DNA of 64,000 nucleotides from assembly GCA_034687125.1 (NCBI GenBank), contig JAQGBZ010000005.1:1-64000 (forward strand). The letters run 5' to 3'. The notes under the pieces are model-generated. The model made no database searches. It had not been told where the DNA came from and saw only the letters and a list, made by a program, of their open reading frames with translations. Shown piece after piece: positions 10,441-23,039 of this stretch (the stretch's first letter is position 1; each line of letters begins with the position of its first letter). The translations under genes and the position numbers were made by a program. This DNA is from Neelides folsomi (Eukaryota > Arthropoda > Collembola > Neelipleona > Neelidae).

Positions 10441-12901
10441 TTTTTCTCAAGGGTTCTCTTAATGAGTCGAAGTTTAATAAACGGTTATTGTCCTTGTGTG
10501 TGTTTGGGGAATGAATGTACTCGTATTAGATATGGATTGAAAAGGATGTTGTGATCATTAGATCAATTCTAAATAGAGCTGCCTGTGTGAGGTTCTGTTC
10601 TTCACAACCATTCCTCAACCACTGCCTCACTCACTCCTCTATCAAATGGAATCACAAATACAAATATCAAATAATATAACAATTACAAATACATGGGCCA
10701 ATAAAAGTTTACTCAACTCTCATGCGTAATAATATGCGTAGTTAGTAGGTTATTATTGGTTAAAGTTTAAAGCTTCTGTATAAGTATTTATAATGTACTA
10801 TATAAACGAATATAACTACCAACTTACATTTAATTATTGCTATAAATATATAGTTAGTATTAGCATATGACAATGATAATAACAATCGTTATTAAGTAAT
10901 GGAACAACAGAGTGTGTGAAGTTAGATCCAAATGATCCAGCTCATTCAAACTGGACCATTATAGTTTAAACATCATTGTTTACATTGTTTTTCAATGTTT
11001 CATTCACTAATTTGACTATTTGAACATTAATTCTTAAAAGTCTTTATTACTTATAACTTATAAATCATATTATGGTGTACCATATTAAATATATTGTGTC
11101 TTTTATTAACACAACATATTGTTTTGACTGTAAACACTTATAATAAACACGTATTCACGTATCGTTTACCTTCATGAAGGGTCAAAGAAATTTCACCCAA
11201 TACATAATAAATATCTGTATTACTAAAACTCAAGATATTTTTATTTAATTAATTTATTTATTTTAAACTTCCAGAATGTTATTTGGATTTTGAAAATGAG
11301 CTCGATTGTCACATAAATAAAAAACGCAGTACGGTAAATGGCCGAGAAATTTCCGAGAAAATTGGACAATGTTATTATATAAGTGCAGTTTGGTTGTATA
11401 GATAATAAGTTTCAAAAATATGTATTACTAACTACATATATTTTACTTTGCGAATAAGATGTATGTATTTAAAATATCTTTATTATACCTTATACTTGTA
11501 AGCAAAAATTGGAATTTAGGAATTAATAGTTTTGTTTTTAATATTTTATTATTTGGCATACCCATCTTTACAAGCAATCGTTTAAATACATTATAGCTTT
11601 ATAGTTTTTGAAGAAACACATTTTATGACTCGCCCTCCCGACCGAACTTTAACCCAAATAAAAATTTTGCATAGATGTATAGCGGTATTGGTAAATATTA
11701 CATAAAAACTTACTGTACAAAAATCAAAATTGTAGTTTTCATACTTAAAAACCTATTAATATTTATGTACAAATGACATTTTCGTCTCGTCCTCTAACAG
11801 TGTTTATCAGATTATCGTAAATAAATAATACTTTTAAGGAAAACAAACTTTTAAATTACTACTTGATGTTCTATTAATGTCTTTTTAAATAGAATGCATA
11901 CATGTATAGTATCAATCGAAAGCGTTAATTGATCTTTATAAGCAACAATGATGAACCACAAAAACTTTTAGTAAATATGCATGTTTTTGAATTATTACTA
12001 CAATTAAAAATATTGACTTTTAACATGAAAAGTATGATAGGTAGATGCAAAAGATGTAATAATTTATGAATTAGCATTATTATGTTATAACCTAACATTT
12101 ATAACACTCATAACCTAAAATGCGTAACGTTATTATCTTTACATAAATTCATACATGGTTTTGTATACTATTATCGGGAGTTGCTCATTCTATTAAATAT
12201 TTTATTTGTGAGTAATAAAATGAGTTAATGAGTGACAAATTATACTGACTAATGCTTTAATTGAGAATTATGCCAATAATGGTGGTTATGTATAGTCATT
12301 ATGATATTAACTCTCATTTTAAACAATTCATGTTTTAACAAAACAATAAAAAAATGATGAAAACAGTACAGAAGTCTACCAAAATAAATAATACTACTAG
12401 CTTACTGTGTTATTAGTATTCCCTATTAAATAATAAATGACGATTAACCGCTCGTGAAAGGTAAATAAAGGTAAAATAAAAGAGCAACAATTTATTATAA
12501 AAATATATTCATTAGTATTTATTACGAAATGACCTCTTGGTAAAGGGGTTATGTCTACCTGAGTCAAGTTTACAATTAAAATTTTAAAGTGGCAAAAGTT
12601 ACAATTAGAACTTTTAATTTGGTAATATTATGAATTTAGATTCATTTTCTCTCACATTCTCCCAAACTCCCAACATTACATTTGCGCTTTGCGCGGAGGT
12701 TCCACCAACTTTGCATTCAAAATTGGAATGCTGTTGATTTGAAGGATTTGAAGATCAAGGATGATTCGAGTGTGGGAGAAAGCTCACAATTAGTTCCACT
12801 TTATTTTTTTGGATTCAATTAAACCCTTCATTAATATTATTAAACTATCATTATTGAAGCTTTTTATAAAGATTTGTGTAAACATTTGAATTTAATCCAA
12901 A
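10441..12901. other. Long divergent intergenic region
   Basis: About 2.4 kb of very AT-rich DNA between two divergent genes. No ORF above background and no clean inverted or tandem repeat. The stretch 12650-12740 is less AT-rich (cttgcgcggaggttcc nearby) and is the likely UBOX5 promoter area. The region just upstream of 10440 (about 10560-10640) looks similar for the minus-strand gene. Confidence 0.4.
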
Positions 12902-14704
12902 ATGAATTTTTGTATTGAAGGAATTGGAACAAATATTTCAGTAAATCAAGCTGTTTTGGATGGTCATGAAGTGGAGAATTTACTTAAAAGAAATGAACCT
13001 TCAAGAGTTTCTTTATTTGAAACTACGAAAAAAGGATTCATGGCTGATCATTTCGTTCGTCCACCAATAACTATCACGATTAATTTTCCGATCTCAATTG
13101 AAATTAGCCACATTGTGATTTCTCCCAAATTGAATAACCAGACGAGTTCAGCATTTTCAATTGAAACTGAAACTTCAATTTACAGGGTAAGTTCAATATA
13201 TTTCTTTATACTTTTATTAATATTAACATTAACTTAAAATATTCTGTAGATTAATATCACTTGGAATGTTATTATTTCAGAAAAAATATGGTGGCGGAGG
13301 AGAGAAACTTAACCAGATTCATCAAATTGGAAAAGAATATTTTAATAACACGATTCCTGATGTGTTCGTGTTTCGAAATCCAAGATTTGCAGGAGTTCGT
13401 CCTCCCTTTTACACAATTCCTGAATTTGTAAATTCGAAAAACCACCCATGCACTTTTGATCTCAAACATCCTACAAACTACGTAAGTTCTTGTGATAAAT
13501 AACCTAATAACATCATCAAAATCATGTACAATAATTATGGAAAATGGAAGAATAATTAATTTTAATGTTTCATTCTAGTCCTGTGAGAAAGTTGTTTCTC
13601 TTCAAATTTCAATTTTACGAGTTTCTCACATGTCCGTGCCGTCCATCGGATATCTCCAAGTTTGGGCTCAGCCATCTTCAACAAGATCTTCATCAGCAAT
13701 CGACGTAGACAAGATTTTTAAATTGTGGTCCGTGTATAGGAAAACACTTAAACCCGAGGATAATTCCTTTCAACTAAAAAGAAAACTTTGCGAACTTGAA
13801 GAGGTCATTTTAAATAAATTAATTACTTTAATTATGTAACTTTAAATATTTTATTAGGTAGATTGTTGTTATCCATGTATTTAAATATTTTATTATATTT
13901 GTGTTATTTTAGGAAGGATCTGCATCCTGTAAAATCTTAAAGAAATCCTCAGAAGATGAAACTACCAAATTGAAGATTCCTGACGAGTTTTTTGATTCTC
14001 TCACGTTCGACTTGATGGTTCAACCCATAAGACTTCCCTGCGGTCAAGCAATTGATGCCAAAACATTAGAAAAATACATCAGTGAAGAAGCCGTTTGGGG
14101 ACGTCCACCAAGTGATCCATTCACAGGGCAAAGGTTCAATGACAAACTTCAGCCAATATCTGATGTGACGCTCAAAACCCGGATTGACACTTTTATCAGC
14201 AAACATTCAGAAGATTGGGAAGAACTTCACAAAATTCCTCGAACACTCGGATCAGCTCCTAAGCAAAAATCATTTCCTTTTCAAAGACCACCAAAAATGT
14301 CAAAACCTCCTTCTGCATCTTTAGGAAGTCAAGATTCTTCTAATAACTCTATACAATATTTACCAAAAGAAACAATCGAAACAATTGGTATTGGAACAAT
14401 TGGAAATGAAGATAAATTGAAAAGCGAATTGAATCGAATTCTTTCTAATGGTTCATTGTATTTAAAAACCTCCACGATCTCTTCGGCCCAAGAAAATGCA
14501 GATAAAGGGCTTTCGCAAAATTGTATTCACTGCAAGACGAATCCCAAAGACAACCCGAGTTTGCTCATGTATAGTGGAAATTGTAATCATTTCTTAATTT
14601 GCCGGAATTGCCTTAAAAATATTGACAAGAAATTCAAAAATGCTTGTAAAGTGTGTGAGAGTTTGTGGACTGTTCAAGAATGCCAACGATATTTTATAAT
14701 ATGA
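12902..14704 (+). CDS. UBOX5: U-box/RING E3 ubiquitin ligase, RNF37 family
   Basis: Four exons, all phase 0: 12902-13186, 13281-13481, 13579-13803, 13913-14704 (500 aa; human UBOX5 541). The N-terminal half matches the RNF37-specific domain: DGHEVENLL, HFVRPPITITINFP, IEISHIVISP, then FRNPRFAGVRPPF and LQVWAQP. The U-box is at about 259-336 (IPDEFFDSLTFDLMVQPIRL, EAVWGRPPSDPFTG), and the AxWGRxPSDPFTG stretch is diagnostic. A C-terminal RING-like set of cysteines lies at about 441-488 (CIHC, NCNH, CRNC, CKVC). RNF37 works as a nuclear ubiquitin ligase that recruits E2 enzymes through its U-box. The middle linker is Ser/Pro-rich and not conserved. A poly(A) signal follows about 100 bp after the stop. 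Confidence 0.93.
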
Positions 14705-14806
14705 CAATTTTAATTGTTAATTTTTTTTCTTCATGTCATTTCAATTCGTGTTCAATTTAATAATATTTGTAGATAATATTGTGATCCCTGCATTAATGAG
14801 GAAATG

Positions 14807-14812
14807 AATAAA
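14807..14812 (+). terminator. Poly(A) signal of UBOX5
   Basis: A canonical AATAAA lies 102 bp downstream of the UBOX5 stop and is followed by a T-rich stretch (tttttatatt). Position and context fit a cleavage/polyadenylation signal. Confidence 0.6.
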
Positions 14813-16063
14813 CACTTGTATTTTTATATTATCTAAAAATTTTTATTTATTATTTCAATAAGCTAATTTGCAATCATTTACAAAATCGTTGTTAGTTTGA
14901 TTATAAATATTAACTATTTCAAATGCTCAATTATAATTAACACTACAATTGATACCACAAAAGTTAAATGTTGCTAGATACTTGGAATTGATCGATTAGG
15001 AATGCGTAAGTCGCTAGAGTTCAGTCCATTTTCCTTATTCATTAAGTAAACCTACATAATTCATTTCAAAATGATAATTTAGGTAACTTGTATTAAAACT
15101 TTTAGTAAATTATTTGTTCATACAAATCCAAACAAATTACCATTTAATACTTTTGGAACAATTATTGTTTAAAAATAACGCACCAAAGTCGACTAGTATA
15201 AATTGGTAAATATAGTAAAGAAAAAAGTCATTTCAGTTAAAATATTTTAAAAGTATAAACTACTTTATATTTTAGTCATTTAAAAAGTTAAAACATCCTC
15301 ATTTCGCTCTATTGTTAATCCTAATGTTCACTAACAGGAAATTGACAATTTTATACGCACTGAATTTTCTTTACATCATATCATAAGAAAATAAAAGCGA
15401 TTGTATCAAATGCTCATTTGCATTAGGATTCACTAAAGTGCGATACATTAAAAATAATCTTCTTAAAAAATTAAAAAGTTTCATAATATTAATTGTTAGT
15501 GACCAGGGACATTTTGTAAATATAAATACAATTATTGGATAATTACCAAATTTTCTTTACAGTTATGTAAGATGTTTATTTAGATAACTATAAAATGCAT
15601 AAAAATAAAAGCTATACTTTTCTATATCAAAGCACGCAGGCAAAGTTAAGGCTCGCACTCACTGCCTTATTTAAGTATAAAGTAGAAAATATTTTACATG
15701 TTTTTAATATGTTAAATATTAAATTTTTCCATTTATAATTAAAATGCTATAAGCATTTATTCTACTTTAAAAATACTATTAAATCCATACAATTATTATT
15801 GGTATAAATATTAACAATTATAAGGCATTGGAATGAAGTCATTTCCAGCATAAATCTTCGTTTTAAAACTTTATACTAAAATAGCTAATGAAATGGCAAT
15901 TTTAGGATAAAATGACTAGAAAAGCAGTTGTAATCACATTGTCGTTGAATGAACGTTTGTTGACAATTTCCTAAAGATCGTCAATGACGGATTAATGGCA
16001 ATTTGCAAGGTGTCAATTGTTGAAATGTTTTGAACGCTAACTATAATATTTAGATAAACCAAA
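14813..16063. other. Convergent 3' region, UBOX5 / KIAA0319L
   Basis: AT-rich non-coding DNA between two genes that end towards each other. A TTTATT at 15756-15761 reads AATAAA on the minus strand, about 300 bp past the KIAA0319L stop, and is a candidate poly(A) signal. No ORF or repeat stood out. Confidence 0.4.
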
Positions 16064-19000
16064 TCATGTCTTGATATTTTTAAGTATTCCATTCTTTTTT
16101 CTCTTCGCTTGGATGAAATCAAATTCTTCTTCTTCTGAAGAGGAAATGTCAGCAGTTTTGAGTTCCATTTCCAACTCATCGTCATCTAATAGTTTATAAG
16201 TTTTTTTCGTTCTTGCATTGTTACTTTCGCGGTTTCGACTCTCTTTGGCATTGATTAGATACTTCATCTTGAATAGGAACTGCACACTCCAAAAAAATGC
16301 TCCAGTGACGAGTGTTAAAAGGAATACAACTAATGTTGCATAGATTTTACTCCAGTCTATCAAAATAAATATATAATAATCATTTATTTAACCATACTTA
16401 TCTTATAACATTTAAGTGAAGATTAAGTGAGAGTTTAGTGAGTCTTATTATTTGAAATAATAGAAAAAAGTAATTATAAATTCTTACCACAATTCCTTTG
16501 ATAGTCTCCAAAGTTCTTTCGTAGAAAATTCTCGGTCCAAAAAGTTTCACATTGACACTTTCTTCCAAATAGAGCATCGACACATTTTCCATGTCCTGAA
16601 ATAAATTTTTTTCATGTTAAAAATATCAGAACTTAACTTACTTTAAACTAACTTTAACGATTTAAGAACTACTCAACAGCGATAAGTAATTTAATAAATC
16701 TTTACCTGAGCAATCGTCTAGGCACAAAAGAGAATCAATGGCAAAAATTCTTGGGTCATTAAGAAATTTACTTCTCAATTCAATAACAGTACTCCATGTA
16801 TTTTCAGAATAAGAATCATATACTAACACTCCATTATCTGTCAATTTTAAAATTTATAATTAATTTATTTAATAATGAAGTTTTAATATAATTAATGACT
16901 TATTTAATTAATTAGTATTTAGAGGCGTGCCTGATCCATATTCGCTATATGCTTTGACAAATTTCATTTTGCTTCCACCAATTAATCTCAAATCGATCGT
17001 GAGACGATCCAAATCGGATTGTAGCATACCGATTTCTTTGACACGCAACTTGATAACAATTAATTTATTCTTTCTTGGGTCTATAATAAATTAAATAATT
17101 ATTTTAACTCTACATTTATCAAAATTTTAATTAAAGTAATGCAATTGAATTAGAATTTTACCATCTTGAACATTTATAGTAACGTAAGAACTGTCAGTTA
17201 AATTGTCGGCATCAAACACGGTGAGTTTGAATTTGTAGCTTCCGGGATTGAACAAGTTGGTGAGCTAGAACAATAAATGGATATTAGATATCATTAGATG
17301 AATTTTAAGCATATTTAATTTGAAGTACCTCAATAATTGAAGAGTTAACAGCCAAAGCTTCAATTCCATTAAAAATATTGGAATCATGATCAATTTCCCA
17401 CATGTATTTAGTTATTCCAAAATCATCTGTAGAGTTGCTCCCATTTAAAGTAATCGGTTTTATATAAGGCAATTGAAAGGTGAAGTCTTGGCCGGCATTT
17501 GCTTTTGGTTTTTCGTTCGTTTCTAATCAAAATATATTTAAGAATTATTAGTTTACCCTGTATAATGTAATTTTAATTTATAACTAGAGTATAATATTTC
17601 AAAATTCCAATTAAGCAATCTTTATTGATCCACTATTTAAAAATATTACTTTTCAAAACGAGGACTTTGGTTGTGCTTTTGTCATTCTGTTTTGCTTCAT
17701 CTTCTATATAAAGTTGAATTTCATATTCGCCTTCTTTCAAGTTTTTTATTTGAGCTTTCTTTGGATCATCCGCAACTTTTTCAATTGTTGCGTTTGTCGG
17801 TCCACTATAAGAAAAAACAAATTTTTAATGTATTTTCAAAATCATCAAATAAAAGAAGATAACGAATAAATTACCTAATTTGCGTCCATTCATATTTGGT
17901 AATTTGAGTATCAGCAGATGTTGATGCAGAGGCGTCAAGAATTGTCCAATCAGATGGTAAGATTACAGTTTGGTTCGCTCCAGCATTAGCTTTAATTAAA
18001 ATAATTGTATCAATGAGTAAATCATTTAATTATCCCTTGATGTTTAATTATATACTTTAATTGGCGGTGTAATTTAAATATGTACCTTTAGGAGGTTTCG
18101 TTGTTCCTTTTTTAACAAAAACGTGAACACTAGAAGCAGAGCTTAAACCTGCTTCGTCTGTAACTTTAAGCTCAAATTGATAAATGCCTTCTTGGAGATG
18201 TGAAAGCTTAAGGAAAGGAGTGTTCGTGTCCTGAATTTAAAATTTCATGATAATCAGAAATATAACTTAAATTATAAATTTTAAAGTATTTAAAATCAAA
18301 TAATAAATATGAAAATGATTTCAATACCTGCATGTCAACTGCTCCTTTAGATTCCCCAATTGATTTCCATTCCCAACTCACAATTCCTTTATCATCAGTA
18401 GAGAGATTTCCATTTAAAGTCAAATCTGTTTCAGGCAGATTCAGAATCACGTCCTAGAAATAAATTATACAATTAGATCGATTACTCGTATACTGTAAAT
18501 ATGATAACAAATGCACATACCTACTATATTACTACTACTACTAACTTAAGTAATGCCACTAACTTATGCATTGTATTCTGTGTATATTGTAGAATGGTTT
18601 ACATTCATCTATAATGATATTTTAAATACTATTCTAATAATATAATTTAATACTTTTCCGGCATTCGACGTTGGAGGATAATCCACTTCTTTAAAGACAG
18701 TGATGTTAGCCAATGTATGATTTTGAATGTGGTCTGAATCTTCAACAGAGAGCTTAAAAGTGTAATTTCCAGGAATAAGGTTGTCAATTTGTAATGTAGT
18801 TAGGTTCGTTTCTCGTTTTGGAAATGCAAATTCGATGGGTCCTTTTTGCAATTCCCAATTGTATGAAATGATTTTGTCGTCGTCAGTCGACCCACTCGCG
18901 TCCAAAATTACGCTTTTTGTGGGTAAGGTGATTGTTTGGAAAGGAGGATTGATGATCGCAGTTGGTGGAGTGTTATTTGCCCGTTTTGCTGAAAAATTAA

Positions 19001-20217
19001 AAGATGAATACAAATCCTAATATTTATAAATGATAAAATAAATTATACAATTGATAAATGAAACAAAATGAAATAACATTTATTTAAGAGTCTAGAGTCT
19101 AAATATTGTAATGAAAATATTGTGATTAGCAGACAATGGATTAAGTATTGCGTCAAATGCGTATCTTACCTTGGAATACACTTATCGTTGCATTGGCAGA
19201 ACTACTCGCAAAGGAGCTCTTGACGTTTACTCTGAACACGTAAACTCCTTGCGTTAAATGAGTTAAGTGCAAATGACTTGTTGTTTGCCCTTCCATCGTT
19301 GCTTGTTCGTTGCTTACAGGATGAGATAAAAGTTCCCAATTGTACGTGTACAATTCTAATAAAATGAAAATGATGAATGTTATATAAAATTAATAAACAT
19401 TTTTAAATTAAACAATTACTTAAATTAAATTTTAAAGTTACAAATAGGTTGTTTTACCTTTAGTATCATTTGAGTTTGGAATGGTCGTTGCTTGCAGGCT
19501 CACTTCATTTTCAGGAAGTGTTAAATTTTTCGACAACACCGAAACTTCTAACGTGGAAATGTTTTTACAAAACCCATGCCGGGATTTTAAATTCGTCTTC
19601 GTACATTCTTGACCAGGGTCACAAGCATTTAACCCGATCTCACATTGTTTGACTGTAATCGGTACTCTGACTAATATCATGGTTAAGCTCTTATCGGATA
19701 AATACAATGGTTTACAACTTTCTGGACTGTTACAAGCAATCTGAAAAACAAAAATGATTGAATTGAAAAGTCATTTGATATAATTGGTAAAATTGGTAAT
19801 ATTGACTTGCAAAAACGACTTACTGTAAAACAGTCCTTGTTAATCATAAAGGCATAATTACAATCTTCATTAGAACAACAATTGGTGGCACATTCTAAGG
19901 TGTTATTTACACCTTTGATTTGAGCAATCTTCCCAGCAGAAGAATTGCCATATGGGGCAAATCCGTCAAATGTACATGGATTTGATGTGCCTTTACAATC
20001 ATCTGAAACAATTAAAAAAATATACATGAGTAACGGTCATCCTGACTAATGCGTTTTCTTAGGTAAACAAATCGCATACCAGTATTAAATGTGAGTTTGA
20101 ATCATTGTTATAAATATTTAATTGATTATGATTTCACTTACATTCAGAACATGGAGAAAATCCTAGTGTGAATCCAAATAATAGAATGATGATTAGTCCG
20201 TAATTGTGAGAGATCAT
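16064..20217 (-). CDS. KIAA0319L: KIAA0319-like transmembrane receptor with PKD domains
   Basis: Fifteen exons in transcript order: 20217-20142, 20002-19824, 19740-19458, 19355-19170, 18988-18654, 18453-18328, 18230-18086, 17989-17875, 17804-17650, 17522-17329, 17264-17162, 17080-16931, 16837-16706, 16595-16488, 16356-16064 (859 aa). Parts: signal peptide (GLIIILLFGFTLGF); a Cys-rich MANEC-like domain with ECATNCC and CNYAF; five PKD domains, each closing with a GxYxFxLxVxD-like strand (for example GNYTFKLSVED, GSYKFKLTVFD); a juxtamembrane domain; a Cys-rich knot CSGHGKCV...CQC; one TM segment at about 767-790; and a cytosolic tail with TKKTYKLLDDDELEMELK, matching the family's TKYTILD...RMEL motif. 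The vertebrate protein is an endosomal/Golgi-cycling receptor, also known as AAVR. One intron uses a GC donor. Not told apart from a single ancestral KIAA0319/KIAA0319L gene. Confidence 0.92.
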
Positions 20218-20582
20218 TATGAAATTCCAAGAAGTTAAAACCGACTAATTGTAAATGACTTGCCCATAATAAAATCCAATTCACTGATCATCATTGTTCG
20301 TATTCATTTAATATAAAAGATTCGAGTTGGGCTCTTTTATCATCTATAGGGACCATTTTATAGTCTCCTTACTCAATCCTCGCCAATTCCCCATTCTCCT
20401 ATATTCACAAATTCACACATGTTCAGTGTTCGGCTCCTTCGGCGTAAATCATTTAAAAGTTTAATTCTCAATTAAAAAAATAACAAAGTTTAAGCATTAA
20501 ACCAATTACACTCTAAACTTACTTTTAACAATACTTGGAAAATAATCATCCACCGGACATCGTACAATTAAAAACTTGTAAG
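20218..20582. promoter_or_regulatory. Short head-to-head promoter region, KIAA0319L / MRPL49
   Basis: Only 365 bp separate the two start codons of divergently transcribed genes, so this interval must hold both 5' UTRs and probably a shared bidirectional promoter. No TATA box with convincing spacing was seen. A less AT-rich patch lies at about 20370-20450. Confidence 0.5.
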
Positions 20583-21453
20583 ATGTTCAGAAACCTGAGT
20601 ATAATAAAGAGATGCATTAAGTGTCGGCCTATAATGGTTAGTATTTATCTTTTTATTTACCCTTATTCTTATATTATAAACTAAAAATCGTATTTAATTC
20701 TAGTTTAATTCTTATATTATACTTTGCTCAATGACCTAAAATTGTTCTAATACACGCACAATGTGCACATTGGATAATTTAAATCCGGTTAAAATTGCTC
20801 GTTTTTATTATTTCTAGGTTCAATTTTTTAAAATTGCGTTTTTATTCGTTTTTCAGCTTAAAGAGCAAGTGAGGCATAAAGGATACATGTCATCAAACAC
20901 CGAGGAAAGTCCTGATAAGTACACTCAAGTCGAGAGGTCATTTAATGAAGATGAATGGAAAGCTGTTCTCCGTGCATTACCTCCGATTTTCAAGGCGAAA
21001 CCACCAAGTGACCCAAATATTAAACTCCCCTCGGGATGGAGTCCTCAGAAGAATGTCGATTATTCTTGGAATGTCCGAAGAACGTCCAATTACATGATTC
21101 CAGCCTACATTTGGACTTCTAATGATGGATCAATGTATACAAAAATAAAACTAGTCGAAGGAAACATTTGGGTAAGTTTTAATTTGTCATTTTGATTACC
21201 TTTACTCTATTTTGCAAAAATTAAAAATGTGCCTTATGAAATAGTTCATAATAATATTTAATATTTACTGACATTGAGTTTAATTTAGTATAATGTTTTG
21301 TAGGAACTTGAAAAGCTAATTGGGAAGTATCTTCAAGATCTTCACCCAGAAAAAGCCATCCAAACTCATGTTCACGAAGTTGCTCGTCACGTCAAAATAA
21401 AGGGAGATTACATTGAAGAAGTGAGAGATTGGCTCGAAAAGGTTGGAATGTAA
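20583..21453 (+). CDS. MRPL49: Mitochondrial ribosomal protein L49
   Basis: Three exons, all phase 0: 20583-20636, 20857-21171, 21304-21453 (172 aa; human MRPL49 166). The first exon encodes a short, basic, Ser/Arg-containing leader (MFRNLSIIKRCIKCRP) that fits a mitochondrial import signal. The body carries KLPSGWSPQKN, VRRTSNYMIPAYIW, KIKLVEGNIWELEK and HEVARHVKIKGDYIEEVRDW. These align in order with the human protein's PSGWSPPRD, VRRSRMHNIPVY, KVEGDIW and RIKGYFDQELKAWL. It is a subunit of the large mitoribosomal subunit. AATAAA at 21464-21469 lies 11 bp past the stop. Confidence 0.93.
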
Positions 21454-21463
21454 ATCATGTTTA

Positions 21464-21469
21464 AATAAA
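21464..21469 (+). terminator. Poly(A) signal of MRPL49
   Basis: AATAAA 11 bp after the stop codon implies a very short 3' UTR. A second AATAAA near 21560 could serve as an alternative. Confidence 0.5.
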
Positions 21470-21816
21470 TGTCGTTAGATTTGTATTTTACATAACTATT
21501 CTTTATCATTTACAAATGTTTATTTAACCACTCATAAAGTTAAAAAATATTAATTGACTGAATAAATTAATATAAAAGTATGAAGTTATACTGATCTGAA
21601 TGCCTTTCATTTATTATAATGTATCCTATTTATCACGTTTAATTAAAAATGCATCAATACTGAAATTAATTTATTAAGAAAACCATGTCGAATATGTTCA
21701 CAATTTATTTTGGTTTTTACATTTTTCATTTATTAGTCATATGTATTTTCTATCACAAGTCTTTACACTATCCTTAAATGTTAGGTACACACAAGGACAG
21801 TCCCATTTTCAGTTAA

Positions 21817-22239
21817 TTATTTATTGATTTGATCAATGGAAGGAAACGGTTCCATTTCAACTTCAAAATTTTGATTATTTTCTCTCGGAGTTATTATTTC
21901 GTATTTATTGAGCGAGAGCTCTGAAGTTAATCTCAAAAACGCAATGTTTGGTTCCTCAGGCTCATAATCACAATCGTACTTAAATGCGACTAATAAAATG
22001 ACTATGATGATGATAAAACCAACGGATAGAAAAAGAGGACCAGTGATTGCATATATCAAATACTGCTTATGATTAGTTATTGTTTCGTTGTGGAGATGTT
22101 CAAGACTCCCGTTTCGCTCAAAGGATATTTCGTTGGGCCAAAAGGCAATGTAGACAAGGATTCCTCCAACAGTAGCAAAGAACGCTGCCACGCAAAGTCC
22201 AAGAAGAAGGAAATAAGCACAATCTTTTGGATTCCCCAT
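21817..22239 (-). CDS. Small two-pass membrane protein (unrecognised)
   Basis: A single coding exon of 140 aa. Two hydrophobic helices are clear: residues about 9-33 (YFLLLGLCVAAFFATVGGIL) and about 62-88 (AITGPLFLSVGFIIIIVILL). The short loop between them carries two N-glycosylation sequons (NGS, NET), so it is probably lumenal or extracellular. The acidic C-tail (YEPEEP, EVEMEPFPS) would then be cytosolic. The ATG at 22239 follows a good acceptor (tttttag ending at 22258), and a matching donor lies at 23039, so a 5'-UTR intron of about 780 bp is likely. No family recognised. It could be a small arthropod-specific TMEM-like protein. It is better than chance because of its length, clean topology and adjacent splice signal. 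Confidence 0.55.
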   Translation of the reverse strand: MGNPKDCAYFLLLGLCVAAFFATVGGILVYIAFWPNEISFERNGSLEHLHNETITNHKQYLIYAITGPLFLSVGFIIIIVILLVAFKYDCDYEPEEPNIAFLRLTSELSLNKYEIITPRENNQNFEVEMEPFPSIDQINK

Positions 22240-22382
22240 AATTTTCGCTTGATTATTCTAAAAATTCCATTAAAATATTTAAAACTTATCCAAATATAAA
22301 TTAAAACGATATTGAAAATAAAGTTAACTATTCTTCGTTTATGTTCATTACAAAAAATACAAATATTATTGGTAGAAATATA

Positions 22383-22956
22383 CAAGGTGGCCCAGCGTTA
22401 ACTGAGTATTTTTGATCATCCATAAATTTTTTAAATTTTTTAACACAATTTTCTCATAGATTATCATTATTTGCTCAATGCATCTGACAACTAAAATAAT
22501 AATCTCAATATGTGATTGCAGCCCCGTTTACTTCAATACAGCGTTTCAAACAACCTTTGGAAGCTTCTCAAGCTATTTTACATAAAATATAAAGAAGCGG
22601 ACATTTCACTGAACGCTTGGACAATTCCAACTATGAGCTCCACAAGGGTTAATGGAATTTTGTAGACATTGTTGTTCTTTACATAACCCCAAAAGAAAAA
22701 ATCGAGTCGTTGGGGATGGGATTGTCCAAGCGTTCAGTGAAATACCCGTTGCTATGTGTGTAAATGAACTTGGGAGGCTGTCGAAGGTCCTTTTCAACGC
22801 TGCGCTGAAGCTAATGGTGCTCAAACCACAAATTAAAATTAATTTTCTACTTGTATGACGCATTGAGCATATAATGATATTCTTAGAGAAAATTCAGGTA
22901 AAAAATAAAAAAGTTAGGGATGATTAAAAATACTCAGTTAACGCTGGGCCACCCGA
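22383..22956. mobile_element. Palindromic mariner-type element (inverted-copy MITE)
   Basis: This 574-bp element is flanked by TA on both sides (22381-22382 and 22957-22958), the Tc1/mariner target duplication. Its ends match over about 35 bp (core ggtggcccagcgttaactga) in inverted orientation. Both arms, 22383-22624 and 22718-22956, are diverged inverted copies of the same about 240-bp 3' end. In between lies a unique spacer of about 93 bp. On the minus strand, spacer plus left arm reads DFFFWGYVKNN, then IPLTLVELIVGIVQAFSE, the usual C-terminal region of mariner transposases (DFFLWGYLK...TLEEL). The catalytic core is absent, so it is non-autonomous. It lies in the probable 5'-UTR intron of the small membrane gene. 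Confidence 0.8.
22602..22740. repeat. Inner inverted repeat junction of the mariner-type element
   Basis: About 22 bp at 22602-22624 (actgaacgcttggacaat core) recur exactly inverted at 22718-22740. They mark the innermost, best-conserved part of the two arms and so the place where the inverted duplication joins the unique spacer. Confidence 0.8.
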
Positions 22957-23039
22957 TATATCACTTTTAAATCATACGAATTTAATTATGATTAAATTAA
23001 TAAATTTAAGATTTTGTTTATATAAATTCTATTAATTAC

